Positions 50,235 to 60,553 of a stretch of 64,000 nt of DNA are shown here, in pieces; position 1 is the stretch's first letter; every line of letters starts with the position of its first letter. The stretch is from Geothrix sp. (GTDB lineage: Bacteria; Acidobacteriota; Holophagae; Holophagales; Holophagaceae). The DNA lies in the NCBI RefSeq assembly GCF_030219325.1, contig NZ_CP126625.1:1104857-1168856 (forward strand), in the 5' to 3' direction. The notes under the pieces are model-generated. The model was not told the DNA's origin. It made no database searches and saw nothing but the letters and a program-made list of their open reading frames with translations. A program made the translations under genes and the position numbers.

Positions 50235-51870
50235 GGTAGGCCTCGGCGCCCTTCATCTCGGCCGTGGGGCCGTGGGCCGGTCTCTTCGGGCGGGTCCTGC
50301 TCTGCTTCATGCCCCACAGCGCCGCCAGCCCGGTGGCTTCGGGGTTGCCCGGGGCCAGGGCCAGCACCTCGGCCAGGTCGGTCCGGGCCTTGACGGTTTG
50401 GCCCAGCTTCTCCCGCAGGAGGGCCCGCTTCATGAACCCCCAGGGGTTGGCGGGTTCCTTCGCGATGATCTCGGCGTACTCCGCCTCGGCTTCGGTCCAG
50501 TGGCCCTCCTCCTCGGCGGCCTCGCCGCAGAGCAGGTTGGTGACGGCGCAGAAACCCAGCCAGCGCTTCTGCTCCGCGAACTCGGCCGGGGAGAAGCGGG
50601 ACCTGGCCTTGGCCCGCTGGGCGGCCTGGTCCAGGTGGCGCAGGGCCTTTTCCGTGTGGCCGTCCACCCGGGCGAAGATCTCCGCGTCGCCGCTGGCCCG
50701 GTAGAAATCCTTCTGGATGCGGCCCTCGGCGCGGTACTGATCGAACATCCGCGTGCCGGGGTACAGGGCGAGGGGACTGATCTGGCAGTCGCTGGGCCGG
50801 GTGTCGTGGATGAAGGCGGCACTCTCCTCCACGTCCGCCCAGGTCTCGCCGGGGATGCCCGTGATCAGGTAGATGCCCAGGTTCATGCCCACCTTGCGCA
50901 CCAGGTCCAGGGCGCGGCGCGCGTGGCGCAGGTTGGTGCCCTTGTCCAGCAGGACCAGCACCCGCTCGCTGCCGTGCTCCACGCCGAACTGCATGAACTC
51001 GCAGCCGGCCCGCTTCATGGCCACCAGGCGATCCTCGTCCACCAGGTTCACCCGGCTCTGGCAGTTCCAAAGGGGGTGGAGACCGCTGCCCTGGATTCCT
51101 TCCATCAGCTTCAGCACCCGGTCGCGATTCGCGGTGAAGGTGTCGTCCCGGAAGCTGAAGTAGGTGAGGCCGTGCCGTTCGCGCAGCAGGCGCATCTCGC
51201 GCAGCACCGAATCGGCCCCGCGGAAGCGGATGGAGGTGCCCCAGAACTCCGGCGTGTTGCAGAAGTTGCAGGTGGCGGGGCAGCCCCGGCTGCTGCTCAG
51301 GTAGGCCAGCTGCCCCACGTCGTCGAGGAAGTCGGCCTCCAGGTGCTCGGCGGGCACGCCGACGGTGTCGAGGTCCTCCAGGGGGGGCTGAGGCAGGGTG
51401 CGGCCCCCCCGCAGGATCAGGCCCGGGGTGCGCTGCCACAGGTCCGATCCTGGGGCGGCCTGCAGGCGCTCCACGATGCCCAGAAGCACCGTCTCGCCCT
51501 CCCCCTGCACGATGGCATCCAGGGCGGGGCAGTCCTCGAAGACTTCCTGGGACAGGTGGGTGGGGTGGGGACCTCCCGCCAGGAGGATCGCCTCCGGGCA
51601 AGCCTCCCGCGCCCAGGTCAGCAACTCATAGGAGCGCTTGCGGTTGAAGGTGAACATGGAGATGCCCAGCACCGCCGGGTTCTGGGCCCGGAAGTAGGCC
51701 AGGACCTCCTTCCGGCCCTTGCCGCTCAGGTTGGCCACCCGGCAGGGGAACGACCGGGATTTGAGCATGGCCTGCAGGTAGCCGAGACCAATGGGCAGGA
51801 AGGTCATCCACTCGTCCCCGAAGCCACTCCGGGGGGCGCTGTAGGCAAGGAGGGTGTGAGGAGGGGTCAT
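50215..51870 (-). CDS. B12-binding radical SAM protein with helical C-terminus
   Basis: A 551-aa protein. The N-terminal cobalamin-binding-like domain contains DEWMTFLPIGLGYLQAMLKSRS and PAVLGISMFTFNRKRSYELL. The radical SAM core has the cluster motif SSRGCPATCNFCNTPEFWG (C-x3-C-x2-C), then YFSFRDDTFTANRDRVLKLMEGI and GVEHGSERVLVLLDKGTN. The C-terminal 120 residues look like tetratricopeptide-type helices (EAEYAEIIAKEPANPWGFMKRALLREKLGQ). Members methylate or rearrange unreactive carbons in natural products, lipids or hopanoids; the substrate is not clear here. It is a single gene. Confidence 0.87.
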   Translation of the reverse strand: MTPPHTLLAYSAPRSGFGDEWMTFLPIGLGYLQAMLKSRSFPCRVANLSGKGRKEVLAYFRAQNPAVLGISMFTFNRKRSYELLTWAREACPEAILLAGGPHPTHLSQEVFEDCPALDAIVQGEGETVLLGIVERLQAAPGSDLWQRTPGLILRGGRTLPQPPLEDLDTVGVPAEHLEADFLDDVGQLAYLSSSRGCPATCNFCNTPEFWGTSIRFRGADSVLREMRLLRERHGLTYFSFRDDTFTANRDRVLKLMEGIQGSGLHPLWNCQSRVNLVDEDRLVAMKRAGCEFMQFGVEHGSERVLVLLDKGTNLRHARRALDLVRKVGMNLGIYLITGIPGETWADVEESAAFIHDTRPSDCQISPLALYPGTRMFDQYRAEGRIQKDFYRASGDAEIFARVDGHTEKALRHLDQAAQRAKARSRFSPAEFAEQKRWLGFCAVTNLLCGEAAEEEGHWTEAEAEYAEIIAKEPANPWGFMKRALLREKLGQTVKARTDLAEVLALAPGNPEATGLAALWGMKQSRTRPKRPAHGPTAEMKGAEAYLSRPKV

Positions 51871-51944
51871 GGGATCCGAAAGCAGAGCTTTCCAGTGTAC
51901 GGAACGGAATACATGATGGAAGCAAGAACACTTGTGGAGGAGCC

Positions 51945-53084
51945 TTGGCAGGCAACCTGATCCGGAATCCGGAGACCATCCTGGAGATCTTCCAGCGCGC
52001 GTGCGGTCGCCGTGAGCTGCTGATCCTGGTGACGCCCTACCTCCGGTTCGAATCGTCCTTCGTCAAGGTCGATGGCTCCGAGTTCCACGTCGTGGCGACC
52101 ATGGGCCAGGAGGACGCCACCTTTGGTCTGCGCAACGCCGGGCTGAAGATGCGGTTCCCCCACGGGGTCAGCTTTCTGGAGGCCCCCACCGAGATGAAGG
52201 GCTTCGGCATGTACGACGGCCGACGCACGCTGCGTTTGCGGTTGCCGGATGTGCTCCAGGACGAAGATCACCGTGGCTCGTACCGCGTCGACCGCGTGGG
52301 CCGGATCCCCGTCACCTTCAGCACGCCCAAGTACGACCTGATCGTGGGGACCCTCGTGAACGTCAGCACCACAGGTGCCAGGATCTACAGCAGTCGGGAT
52401 TTCATGGATGGGGAGTTGGAGCCGGGACAGGAAATGGCTGTGACCATCCAGGTGACGGACCAGATCCGCATCAACAGCAAAGTGAAGCTGCGCCATGTCC
52501 AGGGCCGCACCTTCGGCGTGGAGTACCGCCCACAGCTGGATGAGCAGGTCCTGCACCCCCTGTCCCGCTGGGTCTTCGAGAAGCGGGAGGAGGATCTCGA
52601 ACGGATCGCGCAGCGCGGCGTGGAGACCGCCACCCCTTCCGGGGTCCCAAAGGTGGTGCTCGGCCGGCCCACCGGGCTGGTCCTGGTCTCCGGGGACGCG
52701 GCCCTGGAGGAGTCGCTGCAGGGACTCCTGGGCGGGCTCCAGGCGCTCAAGCGGGTACCCCCCACCATGGCGGCCCTGAAGGATGCCCTGAACCTGAGGC
52801 CGGCCCTGGTGCTCTACCACCTGCCCAGCCTCAGCCTGGATGAGCGTCGTCGCCTCAAGCCGATGGTCGAGAGCATCCAGGGACGGGTGCCCTTCCTGCT
52901 CCTGGGGACCGGCATCGAGGGTGGCGCCCTGCTCGAACTGGGCACGGAGCTCAAGGCCGCGGTGTCCATCGTGTTCAACCCCGAGCGCGGCACCTTCTTC
53001 CAGCGCCTCGTCCAGGGCGTCCTGCGCCGCACCTACGAGGGCGGGGAATCCCCCATGGCGCCCATGGACGCCGAACCCGCCTGA
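51945..53084 (+). CDS. PilZ-domain protein with YcgR-like N-terminus
   Basis: A 379-aa cytoplasmic protein. The N-terminal 105 residues resemble the YcgR/PilZN beta domain. The PilZ domain follows, with the arginine-rich [14 protein letters not shown] and NVSTTGARI, which fits the (D/N)-x-S-x2-G motif for cyclic di-GMP binding. The last 130 residues ([26 protein letters not shown], then [24 protein letters not shown]) look like a degenerate receiver domain. It probably senses cyclic di-GMP. The start is TTG 51945 after GGAGGAG, so it is slightly uncertain. It is divergent from the B12-radical SAM gene and precedes purL. Confidence 0.8.
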   Translation: MAGNLIRNPETILEIFQRACGRRELLILVTPYLRFESSFVKVDGSEFHVVATMGQEDATFGLRNAGLKMRFPHGVSFLEAPTEMKGFGMYDGRRTLRLRLPDVLQDEDHRGSYRVDRVGRIPVTFSTPKYDLIVGTLVNVSTTGARIYSSRDFMDGELEPGQEMAVTIQVTDQIRINSKVKLRHVQGRTFGVEYRPQLDEQVLHPLSRWVFEKREEDLERIAQRGVETATPSGVPKVVLGRPTGLVLVSGDAALEESLQGLLGGLQALKRVPPTMAALKDALNLRPALVLYHLPSLSLDERRRLKPMVESIQGRVPFLLLGTGIEGGALLELGTELKAAVSIVFNPERGTFFQRLVQGVLRRTYEGGESPMAPMDAEPA

Positions 53085-53145
53085 CGCTTGTCAAGCCTCG
53101 TTCGGAGGGGCGGGAACCGGTAGAATCAAGGCTTCCGGAGCCTCC

Positions 53146-55446
53146 ATGTCCGCTGCCCACGAACCGGCTGTCACCGAATCCCTGGCCCTGGAGTTGGGGC
53201 TGTCCAAGGACGAATGGCAGGTCATCCTGCGCCTCCTGGACGGCCGCCTGCCGACCTACTCCGAGCTGGGCGTGTTCAGCGCCATGTGGAGCGAACACTG
53301 CTCTTACAAATCGAGCCGCATCCACCTGAAGAACCTGCCCACCGAGGGCCCGCGGGTCATCGAGGGCCCCGGCGAGAACGCGGGCGTGGTGGACATCGGC
53401 GACGGTTGGGCCGTGGCCTTCAAGATGGAGAGCCACAACCACCCCAGCTTCATCGAGCCCTACCAGGGCGCCGCCACGGGCGTGGGGGGCATCCTGCGCG
53501 ATGTCTTCACCATGGGCGCCCGGCCCCTGGCCAACCTGAACTCCCTGCGCTTCGGGGACATCAACGCCCCGCGCATGAAGGGCCTGGTCAAGGGCGTGGC
53601 CGCGGGCATCGCCGGCTACGGCAACTGCATGGGCATCCCCATGCTGGGCGGCGATGCGGCCTTCGACGCCAGCTACAACGGCAACATCCTCGTGAACGCC
53701 TTCACCCTGGGCGTGCTGCGCAGCGACAAGGTCTTCAAGGGCTTCGCCTCCGGTGTGGGCAACAAGGTCATGTATATCGGCTCCAAGACGGGCCGCGACG
53801 GCATCCACGGGGCCAGCATGGCCTCGGCGGAATTCGGCGAGGGCAGCGAGGAGAAGCGGCCCACGGTGCAGGTGGGCGACCCCTTCACCGAGAAGCTGCT
53901 GCTGGAAGCCTGCCTCGAGATCTTCAAGACCGATTGGGTCATCGGCATCCAGGACATGGGCGCCGCGGGCCTCACCTCCAGCAGCTTCGAGATGGCCAGC
54001 CGCGCCGGGACCGGCCTGGAGATCCGCCTGGACCAGGTGCCCCAGCGCGAGGAGGGCATGACGCCCTTCGAGCTGATGCTCAGCGAAAGCCAGGAGCGCA
54101 TGTTGCTGGTGGCCCGGCCCGGCTGCGAACCGAACATCATCGCCGTGCTCCACAAGTGGGGACTCGATGCCTGCGTGGTGGGGGAGGTCACGGACAGCGG
54201 CCGCTTCATCGGCAGCTGGCACGGCGCGTCCGTCATCAACCTGCCCATCCAGCCCCTGGTGGACGCGGCGCCGAAGTATGATCGGCCCCGCCAGCGCCCC
54301 GGCTACCTCGATGCGGTGAACGCCGCGCCGCTGCCCGCCGACCTCAAGCCCACCGAGGTGGAGCGCACCCTGCGCCAGATCCTCCAGCAGCCCACGGTGG
54401 CCAGCAAGCGCTGGATCTTCGAACAGTACGACGGCACCGTCCGAAGCAACACGCTGCTGGGCATGGGCCGCGGCGACGCGGGCATCATCCGCGTGAAGGA
54501 CGAGGCCGGCCAGGATACGAACAAGGCCGTGGCCATGAGCAGCGACTGCAACAGCCGCTTCTGCTACCTGGACCCCTTCTGGGGTGCGGCCCACGCCGTG
54601 GCCGAAGCCTGCCGCAACCTCGCCTGCGTGGGCGCCGAGCCCATCGGCCTCACGGACTGCCTCAACTACGGCAACCCCGAGAAGCCCGAGAACATGTGGA
54701 CCTTCGAGCAGGGCTGCCTGGGCATCCGCCAAGCCTGCCTAGCCCTCGACGTGCCCATCGTCAGCGGCAACGTGAGCCTCTACAACGACACGGAAGGTCA
54801 GAGCATCTTCCCCACGCCCATGATCGCGGCGGTGGGCCTGGTCGAGGATTGCGCGGGCCCGGTGGCCATCGACGCACCCGATGCCACGGCCCTATCGAAA
54901 GTGGGCAACCGCATCTGCGGTTCCAGCTTCCGCGCGGCCCACGATGGCATCTTCCTGCTGGGCGAGACCCGCGAGGAACTGGGCGGCAGCGAGTACCTGA
55001 AGCTGCGCACGGGCCGCACCGAGGGCGCCTGCCCCGAGCTGCGCCTGGACGAGGAGCTGCGCCTGCAGGCCTGCGTGCGCGAAGGCATCCGCCTCGGGCT
55101 GATCCGCAGCGCCCATGACACCAGCGAGGGCGGCCTCCTGACGACGGTGCTCGAAAGCGCCTTCGGAGGCGAGATGGGCTGCCAGCTGATGCTGACCAAG
55201 GGCGCCCTGCGCCTGGACAGCCTGCTCTTCGGCGAGTCCGTGGGCCGCATCGTGGTCAGCGTCAGTGGCGAGGGCGAAGGCAGCCTGGCGACGCTTTGCG
55301 CCACGCACCGCGTGCCCTGCGCCAAGATCGGCACCGCCGGCGGCGCTCGCCTCACCGTCGCCGTGGACGGCCAGCCCCTGCTGGACGCGGATGCCGCGGA
55401 GCTGAAGGGGCTGTACGCCAACGCCCTGGAAGCGGCCCTGGGCTGA
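53146..55446 (+). CDS. purL: Phosphoribosylformylglycinamidine synthase subunit PurL
   Basis: Large catalytic subunit of FGAM synthase in purine synthesis, 766 aa, of the small PurL type that needs PurS and PurQ. Family motifs are [48 protein letters not shown] and [20 protein letters not shown]. The second AIRS-like half starts with [17 protein letters not shown] 53146 has CCGGAG upstream; the longer frame is a shadow of the PilZ gene. Its partners purS and purQ lie 7 kb downstream on the other strand. Confidence 0.97.
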   Translation: MSAAHEPAVTESLALELGLSKDEWQVILRLLDGRLPTYSELGVFSAMWSEHCSYKSSRIHLKNLPTEGPRVIEGPGENAGVVDIGDGWAVAFKMESHNHPSFIEPYQGAATGVGGILRDVFTMGARPLANLNSLRFGDINAPRMKGLVKGVAAGIAGYGNCMGIPMLGGDAAFDASYNGNILVNAFTLGVLRSDKVFKGFASGVGNKVMYIGSKTGRDGIHGASMASAEFGEGSEEKRPTVQVGDPFTEKLLLEACLEIFKTDWVIGIQDMGAAGLTSSSFEMASRAGTGLEIRLDQVPQREEGMTPFELMLSESQERMLLVARPGCEPNIIAVLHKWGLDACVVGEVTDSGRFIGSWHGASVINLPIQPLVDAAPKYDRPRQRPGYLDAVNAAPLPADLKPTEVERTLRQILQQPTVASKRWIFEQYDGTVRSNTLLGMGRGDAGIIRVKDEAGQDTNKAVAMSSDCNSRFCYLDPFWGAAHAVAEACRNLACVGAEPIGLTDCLNYGNPEKPENMWTFEQGCLGIRQACLALDVPIVSGNVSLYNDTEGQSIFPTPMIAAVGLVEDCAGPVAIDAPDATALSKVGNRICGSSFRAAHDGIFLLGETREELGGSEYLKLRTGRTEGACPELRLDEELRLQACVREGIRLGLIRSAHDTSEGGLLTTVLESAFGGEMGCQLMLTKGALRLDSLLFGESVGRIVVSVSGEGEGSLATLCATHRVPCAKIGTAGGARLTVAVDGQPLLDADAAELKGLYANALEAALG

Positions 55447-55459
55447 TCCTGAGGACGCC

Positions 55460-55918
55460 TTGCCCACCCCCGGGAAGTCCCCCCAGCCGCCCCTGCTCTT
55501 CCTCGGCTGCCTGCTCCTGGGTGCGGGACTCCGATTTGTCCACCCCCTGGGCCTCGGCCTGCCGCTGACCGTCAGGCTGGGCCTGGGCGGGCTGATGCTG
55601 GGGCTGGTGATCCTCCACGGTGGCTGGGGCCTGCTGACCTTCCGGCGCATGGGCACCACGCCGGAGCCCAATGGCGTGGCCTCGGCGCTCCTGACCTCGG
55701 GCCCCTTCCGCTGGACGCGGAACCCGCTCTACCTCGGCCTCGCGACCCTGATGGTCTGCTTCGGCATCCTGCTGGATTCGGCCTGGGTGCTGGGTATGGC
55801 CCTGGTGCTGGTCCTCCTGCTGGACCGTCTGGTCATCGTCCGGGAGGAGGCCCGCCTGCTCGCCTTGTTCGGGGACGAATATGAGGCCTACACCCGGCGC
55901 GTGAGGCGATGGCTATGA
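55460..55918 (+). CDS. Isoprenylcysteine carboxyl methyltransferase-like membrane protein
   Basis: A 152-aa membrane protein of the ICMT/PEMT-like family. It has four hydrophobic helices and the conserved core LLTSGPFRWTRNPLYLGLATLMVCFGIL. The C-terminal REEARLLALFGDEYEAYTRRVRRWL is the usual end with the SAM-binding Glu and Tyr-x3-R. Substrates of bacterial members are mostly unknown. The start is TTG 55460 behind GAGGACG, 13 bp after purL. Its stop overlaps the start of the following gene. Confidence 0.85.
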   Translation: MPTPGKSPQPPLLFLGCLLLGAGLRFVHPLGLGLPLTVRLGLGGLMLGLVILHGGWGLLTFRRMGTTPEPNGVASALLTSGPFRWTRNPLYLGLATLMVCFGILLDSAWVLGMALVLVLLLDRLVIVREEARLLALFGDEYEAYTRRVRRWL

Positions 55919-56463
55919 GGCCGCTTTCGCGGTTCGCGGCCCTCTGCCTCCTGATCGCCGCCCCGCTCATGGCGGCCGACGAACACCGGCAGATCGAGAA
56001 CCGGCGGCTCAGCTGGACCGATTTCCGGGGCGTTCCCGAAGCGGACAAACCCTTTGACGCCTACACCTACTGGACTGTGCACTACCGCTACGAGGCGCCG
56101 GTCCGGGAGGGCGATGGCTTCCGGATCACGGTCAGGGTCTGGAACCAGCTGGGGGATCGCTCCTGGGTGCGACCCCACGCCCTCCGGGGCGCCCGAAGTG
56201 CCGAGCTCCTGAACCACGAGCAGGGGCACTACACGCTGGGCCTTCTGTGCGCCCTGGAATTCAAGAAGGCGGCCACGGAACGCCGGTTCGGCCCGCGCCC
56301 TCAAGTGGAGATCAGAGACCTCTTCGATCAGGTCCTGCGGAAGTACGTGGACCTGGAGAAGACCTACGACGCCGAGACCCAGCACATGCGGGACCGGGCG
56401 GCCCAGCGGACCTGGGACCAGCGGCTGGCGCAGATGGTCGGCGAACGCTGGGTGGAGCGCTGA
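55915..56463 (+). CDS. DUF922-like exported protein with HExxH motif
   Basis: A 182-aa exported protein. The signal peptide is MRPLSRFAALCLLIAAPLMAA. The mature part (RRLSWTDFRGVPEADKPFDAYTYW) is typical of DUF922 proteins. The central LLNHEQGHYTLG is an HExxH zinc site, so a metalloprotease activity is possible. ATG 55915 overlaps the previous stop (ATGA) and has GAGG eight bases before; ATG 55909 is an alternative. It forms a pair with the methyltransferase-like gene. Substrate and role are unknown. Confidence 0.8.
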   Translation: MRPLSRFAALCLLIAAPLMAADEHRQIENRRLSWTDFRGVPEADKPFDAYTYWTVHYRYEAPVREGDGFRITVRVWNQLGDRSWVRPHALRGARSAELLNHEQGHYTLGLLCALEFKKAATERRFGPRPQVEIRDLFDQVLRKYVDLEKTYDAETQHMRDRAAQRTWDQRLAQMVGERWVER

Positions 56464-56467
56464 CGGT

Positions 56468-56656
56468 TCACATCCCCATGGCGATGGGGGTCTTGAGCTT
56501 CCCCAGGAGGGCGCGCAGCGTCGCCTCATCCGATTTGAGGATTGCCTTGAAGGCCGCGCGATCCGTGTGGTGGATCTCCCGCTGGAGGTCCTCGAGGCGG
56601 TGCTCCAGGGTCCGGGTGAGGAGTTCCATTTCCTTGGCGTCCAGATCGAGTTCCAT
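56468..56656 (-). CDS. 62-aa helical small protein
   Basis: A short acidic, entirely helical protein (MELDLDAKEMELLTRTLEHR, LEDLQREIHHTDRAAFKAIL, then KSDEATLRALLGKL). The pattern of two amphipathic helices is shared by widespread small bacterial proteins of unknown function. CAGGAGG lies six bases before ATG 56656, a strong ribosome site that supports expression. It follows glnA on the same strand by 98 bp and may be cotranscribed with it. The longer frame to 57526 is a shadow of glnA. Confidence 0.7.
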   Translation of the reverse strand: MELDLDAKEMELLTRTLEHRLEDLQREIHHTDRAAFKAILKSDEATLRALLGKLKTPIAMGM

Positions 56657-56754
56657 GGCGTCCTCCTGCGCGGCCCGGGGAACCCTCGGGTGCGGGCCAT
56701 GCCCGGAGGAAATATCGGGCCCTCTGCTGGTTGGCGCCACTCCGCCTCGATCCA

Positions 56755-58173
56755 TCAGGCCTCGAAGTACAGGGCCATCTCGTAGGGGTGGGGACGGTTG
56801 CGCACGGCGGCCTCCTGGGCGCGGAGGTGCTTCAGGTAGTCCTCCAGCTGCAGGCGCTCGAAGGTGCCCCCGGCCAGCAGGAAGTCCATGTCGCCCTCCA
56901 GCGCGTCGCAGGCTTCGGTGAGGCTGGTGGGCAGGCTCTTGATCTTCCGGCGCTGCTCCTCGTTCCAGCTGAAGATGTTCTGGTCGATGGGGCCGAAGCC
57001 CAGGGCCGTGGGATCCATCTTCTTCTGGATGCCGTCGATGCCCGCCAGCAGCTGCGCCGCCAGGGCCAGGTAGACATTGCAGGTGGCGTCGGGCGGACGG
57101 AATTCGAAGCGCGCGGTCTCCGGCTGGTCCGCGTACTTGGGCACCCGAATGGCCGCCGAGCGGTTGCCCAGGGAGAAGAAGGCGCTGATGGGGGCCTCGA
57201 AGCCCGGCACCAGGCGGCGGTAGCTGTTGGTGCTGGGGTTGGTGATGGCCAGCAGGGCCGGGCCGTGGGCCAGGATGCCGCCGATGTACCAGAGGGCCTC
57301 CTGGCTCATTTTGCCGTAGCCGTTTTCGTCGTAGAAGAGGTTCTTCCCGGCCTTCATGAGCATCTGGTGGAAGTGCATGCCGCTGCCGGCCTCCCCGTAG
57401 AGGGGCTTGGGCATGAAGGTGGCCGTCTGGTCTTTTCGATGGGCCACCATCTTCACCACGTACTTCACGATCTGGGTGGCGTCGCCCGCCTTCAGCAGGG
57501 GGAAGAGGGGCGTCTCGATCTCGCACTGGCCGGGGCCGCCCACCTCGTGGTGGTGGTACTTCACCTCCACGCCCATGCGCTCCATTTCCATGCAGATCTC
57601 GGCGCGCAGGTTGTAGAGCTGGTCCTTGGGCGCCATGGCGTGGTAGCCGCCATGCAGGGGGATGAAGTGCCCGTGGCCGCCCTCGTGGCTGTGCCAGTCG
57701 GCCTCACGGCTGTCGACGCGGTACGAAGCCGTGTTCACGCCGTTCTCGTAGCTCACCTTGTCGAAGACGTAGAACTCGTACTCGGGCCCCCAGATGCTCT
57801 GGTCGGCGATGCCCGTCTCCCGGAGATAGGCCTCGGCGCGGATGGCGATGTTGCGGGGATCGACGGAGAAGGGCGCCTTGGTGTCGGCCTCGAAGGCCGA
57901 GCAGATGAAGCTGAGGGTGGGCAGGTCCCAGAAGGGGTCCATGTAGCCGGTGGCCAGGTCGGGGATCAGCACCATGTCGCCGGACTTCACGGACTTCAGC
58001 CCCACGCTGGAGCCGTCGAAGCCCACGCCGTCCCGCATGAGCTGCTCGTTGAACTGCGAAGCCGGGATGCTGACGTGGTGCCAGCGGCCCCAGAGGTCGC
58101 TGAAGATCAGGTCGATCATGCGGACCGAATGCGCCTGGATGTACTGCCGAGCCTGCTCGAAACCGGTGAACAC
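56755..58173 (-). CDS. glnA: Glutamine synthetase type I without adenylylation site
   Basis: A 472-aa enzyme that makes glutamine from glutamate, ammonia and ATP. Typical parts are MIDLIFSDLWGRWHHVSIPASQ, GFDGSSV, GPEYEFYVFD, KYHHHEVGGPGQCEIE, SGMHFHQML and NRSAAIRVP. The tyrosine region NLYDLPPEE, adenylylated in many type I enzymes, is absent; the place reads KIKSLPTSL. GTG 58173 has GGAGG four bases before and gives the usual VFTGFEQA start; ATG 58197 has no ribosome site. Control by adenylylation is therefore unlikely. Confidence 0.93.
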   Translation of the reverse strand: MFTGFEQARQYIQAHSVRMIDLIFSDLWGRWHHVSIPASQFNEQLMRDGVGFDGSSVGLKSVKSGDMVLIPDLATGYMDPFWDLPTLSFICSAFEADTKAPFSVDPRNIAIRAEAYLRETGIADQSIWGPEYEFYVFDKVSYENGVNTASYRVDSREADWHSHEGGHGHFIPLHGGYHAMAPKDQLYNLRAEICMEMERMGVEVKYHHHEVGGPGQCEIETPLFPLLKAGDATQIVKYVVKMVAHRKDQTATFMPKPLYGEAGSGMHFHQMLMKAGKNLFYDENGYGKMSQEALWYIGGILAHGPALLAITNPSTNSYRRLVPGFEAPISAFFSLGNRSAAIRVPKYADQPETARFEFRPPDATCNVYLALAAQLLAGIDGIQKKMDPTALGFGPIDQNIFSWNEEQRRKIKSLPTSLTEACDALEGDMDFLLAGGTFERLQLEDYLKHLRAQEAAVRNRPHPYEMALYFEA

Positions 58174-58244
58174 GGGGCCTCCACGGGACCCGGTCATTGT
58201 AGATCGACGAATCAACAAAGAGTGTGATCTGGCTCAACCCTCGC

Positions 58245-58433
58245 TCAGGACCGGAGGATCCGCCCCGGCAGCAGGAACAGGCCCCGCACGATCCCGAAGG
58301 CGCCCTCCACGGCGAAGCCCAGGATGCGGAAGGGCAGGAGCAGGAGCCAGATCAGCGGATAGAGGATCAGCGCCAGGATGGCCAGCGGCCAGCAGAAGAT
58401 CAGCAGAATGAGCCAGAGCAGGAACGCGACCAT
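58245..58433 (-). CDS. 62-aa hydrophobic membrane peptide
   Basis: A very hydrophobic small protein with two membrane helices (FLLWLILLIFCWPLAILALILY and WLLLLPFRILGFAVEG) and a short basic tail ending ILRS. GAGGAGG lies seven bases before ATG 58433, so translation is likely. It has no recognisable family. It lies upstream of glnA on the same strand (gap 71 bp) and is divergent from the amidase gene. Confidence 0.7.
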   Translation of the reverse strand: MVAFLLWLILLIFCWPLAILALILYPLIWLLLLPFRILGFAVEGAFGIVRGLFLLPGRILRS

Positions 58434-58555
58434 GGGGACCTCCTCGGAAAGGCTGCGCAGCTCCTCCTCAGGATGCCGCTCCAGATCGGCGAGCCCGCGC
58501 CGGGAATCGGCGGACGGTCGTTGCTATGATCCATCCAGCCTTCCAAGGACAGCCC

Positions 58556-60163
58556 ATGACCCGCCATCCGGATTCCCCAGCCTTCGATCGCCGCACCTTC
58601 CTGGGCGCGGGCCTGGCCATGAGTGCCGGCGCGCTCATGGGGGCGGGCAGGAAGGCTCCGGCCGCCGCGGGCCTGGTGCTGGAGGAGGCCAGCATCGAGT
58701 ACCTGCAGGCCGGATTGGCCGGGGGGCGCTGGACTTCGGTGGACCTGGTGCGCCGCTACCAGGCGCGCATCCGGGCCCTGGACCAGTCCGGCCCGAAGCT
58801 GAACTCGGTCATCGAACTGAACCCGGAGGCTCTGGCCATCGCCCAGGCCCTGGATGCGGAGCGCAAGGCGGGGAAGCCGCGCGGGCCGCTGCATGGCATT
58901 CCGGTGCTCATCAAGGACAACATCGACACCGCCGACCGCATGAAGACCACGGCCGGCTCCCTGGCCCTGGCGGAGGCGCCTGCGCCCAGGGAGGACGCCT
59001 TCATCGTGGCGAAGCTGCGTGAAGCAGGCGCGGTGGTCCTGGGGAAGACGAACCTCAGCGAGTGGGCCAACCTGCGCTCCACCCGCAGTAGCAGCGGCTG
59101 GAGCGGGCGCGGCGGCCAGACGCGGAATCCCTACGCCCTGGACCGCAGTCCCAGCGGCTCCAGCTCCGGCTCGGGTGCTGCCACCGCGGCCAGCCTCTGC
59201 GCCGCGGCCGTGGGCACGGAAACGGACGGCTCCGTGGTGAGTCCTGCCAACGCCAACGGCCTGGTGGGCCTCAAACCCACGGTAGGCCTGCTGAGCCGCA
59301 GCGGGATCATCCCCATCTCCCACACCCAGGACACGGCCGGGCCCATGACGCGCACGGTGCGCGACGCGGCCCTCCTGCTGGGCGCGATGGCAGGCACGGA
59401 TTCCAGGGATGCCGCCACCCGCGAGGCGGATGCCCGGCGGGATGTGGACTACACCCGCTTCCTCGCGAAGGGCGGCCTCAAGGGCGCCCGTCTCGGCGTG
59501 GTGAAGAACCTCCTGGGCGTCCACGCCCACGTGGATGCGGTGATCCTGCCCGCCCTGGAGACCCTGAAGGCCCAGGGGGCCACGCTCGTGGACGTGGAGC
59601 TGAAGTCCGCGGCCTACGACGATGCGGAATTCGAGGTGCTGCTCTACGAGTTCAAGGCGGACCTGAACGCCTACCTCGGGGGCCGGGGCGGCGCCGTGGA
59701 GGACCTGACCACCCTGATGGCCTTCAACGAGCAGCGGCGCCAGGAGGAGATGCCCTTCTTCGGCCAGGAACTGCTGCAGCAGGCGCAGGCCAAGGGGCCG
59801 CTGACGGATGCGGCGTATCTGAAGGCCCTCGACACCTGCGCCCAGGCCCGCCGGGACATCACGGGCCTGCTGGAGAAGCATCAGCTGCAGGCGCTTGTGG
59901 GCCCCACGGGCGGACCGGCCTGGCTCATCGATCACGTCAACGGCGACAGCTCCAGCCTCAGCTTCTCGAGCCCCGCGGCGGTGGCCGGCTGTCCCCACCT
60001 CACCGTGCCGGCCGGCTTCGCCTTCGGGCTGCCCGTGGGGCTGTCCTTCGTGGGCGGCCCCTGGCAGGAAGGGATTCTGTTCAGGCTGGCCTTCGCCTTC
60101 GAGCAGACCACCCGGGCGCGGCGGGCGCCGAGGTTCCCGGCGACCGCCGCCGTACCCCGTTGA
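58556..60163 (+). CDS. Exported amidase (amidase signature family)
   Basis: A 535-aa amide hydrolase with a Tat-like signal ([19 protein letters not shown]). The Ser-cisSer-Lys triad is visible: Lys in [20 protein letters not shown], the cis-Ser in [19 protein letters not shown] and the nucleophile in [13 protein letters not shown]. It is not part of a GatCAB set, as gatB and gatC are absent and the protein is exported. The substrate is unknown; peptides and aryl amides are common for such enzymes. ATG 58556 has AAGGA upstream. Confidence 0.9.
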   Translation: MTRHPDSPAFDRRTFLGAGLAMSAGALMGAGRKAPAAAGLVLEEASIEYLQAGLAGGRWTSVDLVRRYQARIRALDQSGPKLNSVIELNPEALAIAQALDAERKAGKPRGPLHGIPVLIKDNIDTADRMKTTAGSLALAEAPAPREDAFIVAKLREAGAVVLGKTNLSEWANLRSTRSSSGWSGRGGQTRNPYALDRSPSGSSSGSGAATAASLCAAAVGTETDGSVVSPANANGLVGLKPTVGLLSRSGIIPISHTQDTAGPMTRTVRDAALLLGAMAGTDSRDAATREADARRDVDYTRFLAKGGLKGARLGVVKNLLGVHAHVDAVILPALETLKAQGATLVDVELKSAAYDDAEFEVLLYEFKADLNAYLGGRGGAVEDLTTLMAFNEQRRQEEMPFFGQELLQQAQAKGPLTDAAYLKALDTCAQARRDITGLLEKHQLQALVGPTGGPAWLIDHVNGDSSSLSFSSPAAVAGCPHLTVPAGFAFGLPVGLSFVGGPWQEGILFRLAFAFEQTTRARRAPRFPATAAVPR

Positions 60164-60212
60164 CATCCACCCCGGCCCCCCGCACCCTGGGCCATTCCCC
60201 ACAGGAGCATTC

Positions 60213-60509
60213 ATGAACCGAGCCCTGCTTGCCCTCCTCTTCGCGGCCGCCTCCGTGGCGGCCCTGGCCCAGACCAAGCCCGCGCCGGCGCCAGCGGCCA
60301 AGCCCGCCGCCCCCGCCGCCAAGCCGGCCGCTCCCGCTCCCGCGGCGAAGCCCGCCAGCGCCATCCTGGCCAACAAGGACTCCAAGACCTACCACCGCGC
60401 CGACTGCAAGGCCGCCGCGAAGATCAAGGAGGCCAACAAGACGTCCTTCGCCTCCGCTGCCGAAGCCGACAAGGCCGGCTACAAGGCCTGCAAGGTCTGC
60501 AAGCCGTAG
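60213..60509 (+). CDS. Secreted small protein with Ada-like zinc-binding motif
   Basis: A 98-aa protein. The signal peptide is ALLALLFAAASVAALAQ. A linker of Lys, Pro and Ala repeats follows, then a compact C-terminal domain: KDSKTYHRADCKAAAKI and later AAEADKAGYKACKVCKP. The pattern YH-x3-C...GY-x2-C-x2-C is that of the metal-binding domain of Ada and of the tails of some secreted nucleases. It is likely to bind zinc in the periplasm. ACAGGAG lies before the ATG. It precedes a Lys/Ala-rich small gene. Confidence 0.75.
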   Translation: MNRALLALLFAAASVAALAQTKPAPAPAAKPAAPAAKPAAPAPAAKPASAILANKDSKTYHRADCKAAAKIKEANKTSFASAAEADKAGYKACKVCKP

Positions 60510-60553
60510 GAAGTCCTCAGTCCTCAGTCAAATGACCATTCGTGGAGGTTCCT

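Noticed and set aside
52840..53145. Long N-terminal extension of PurL
   Set aside because: The frame upstream of ATG 53146 overlaps the PilZ gene and encodes Ser/Pro/Arg-rich sequence absent from PurL.
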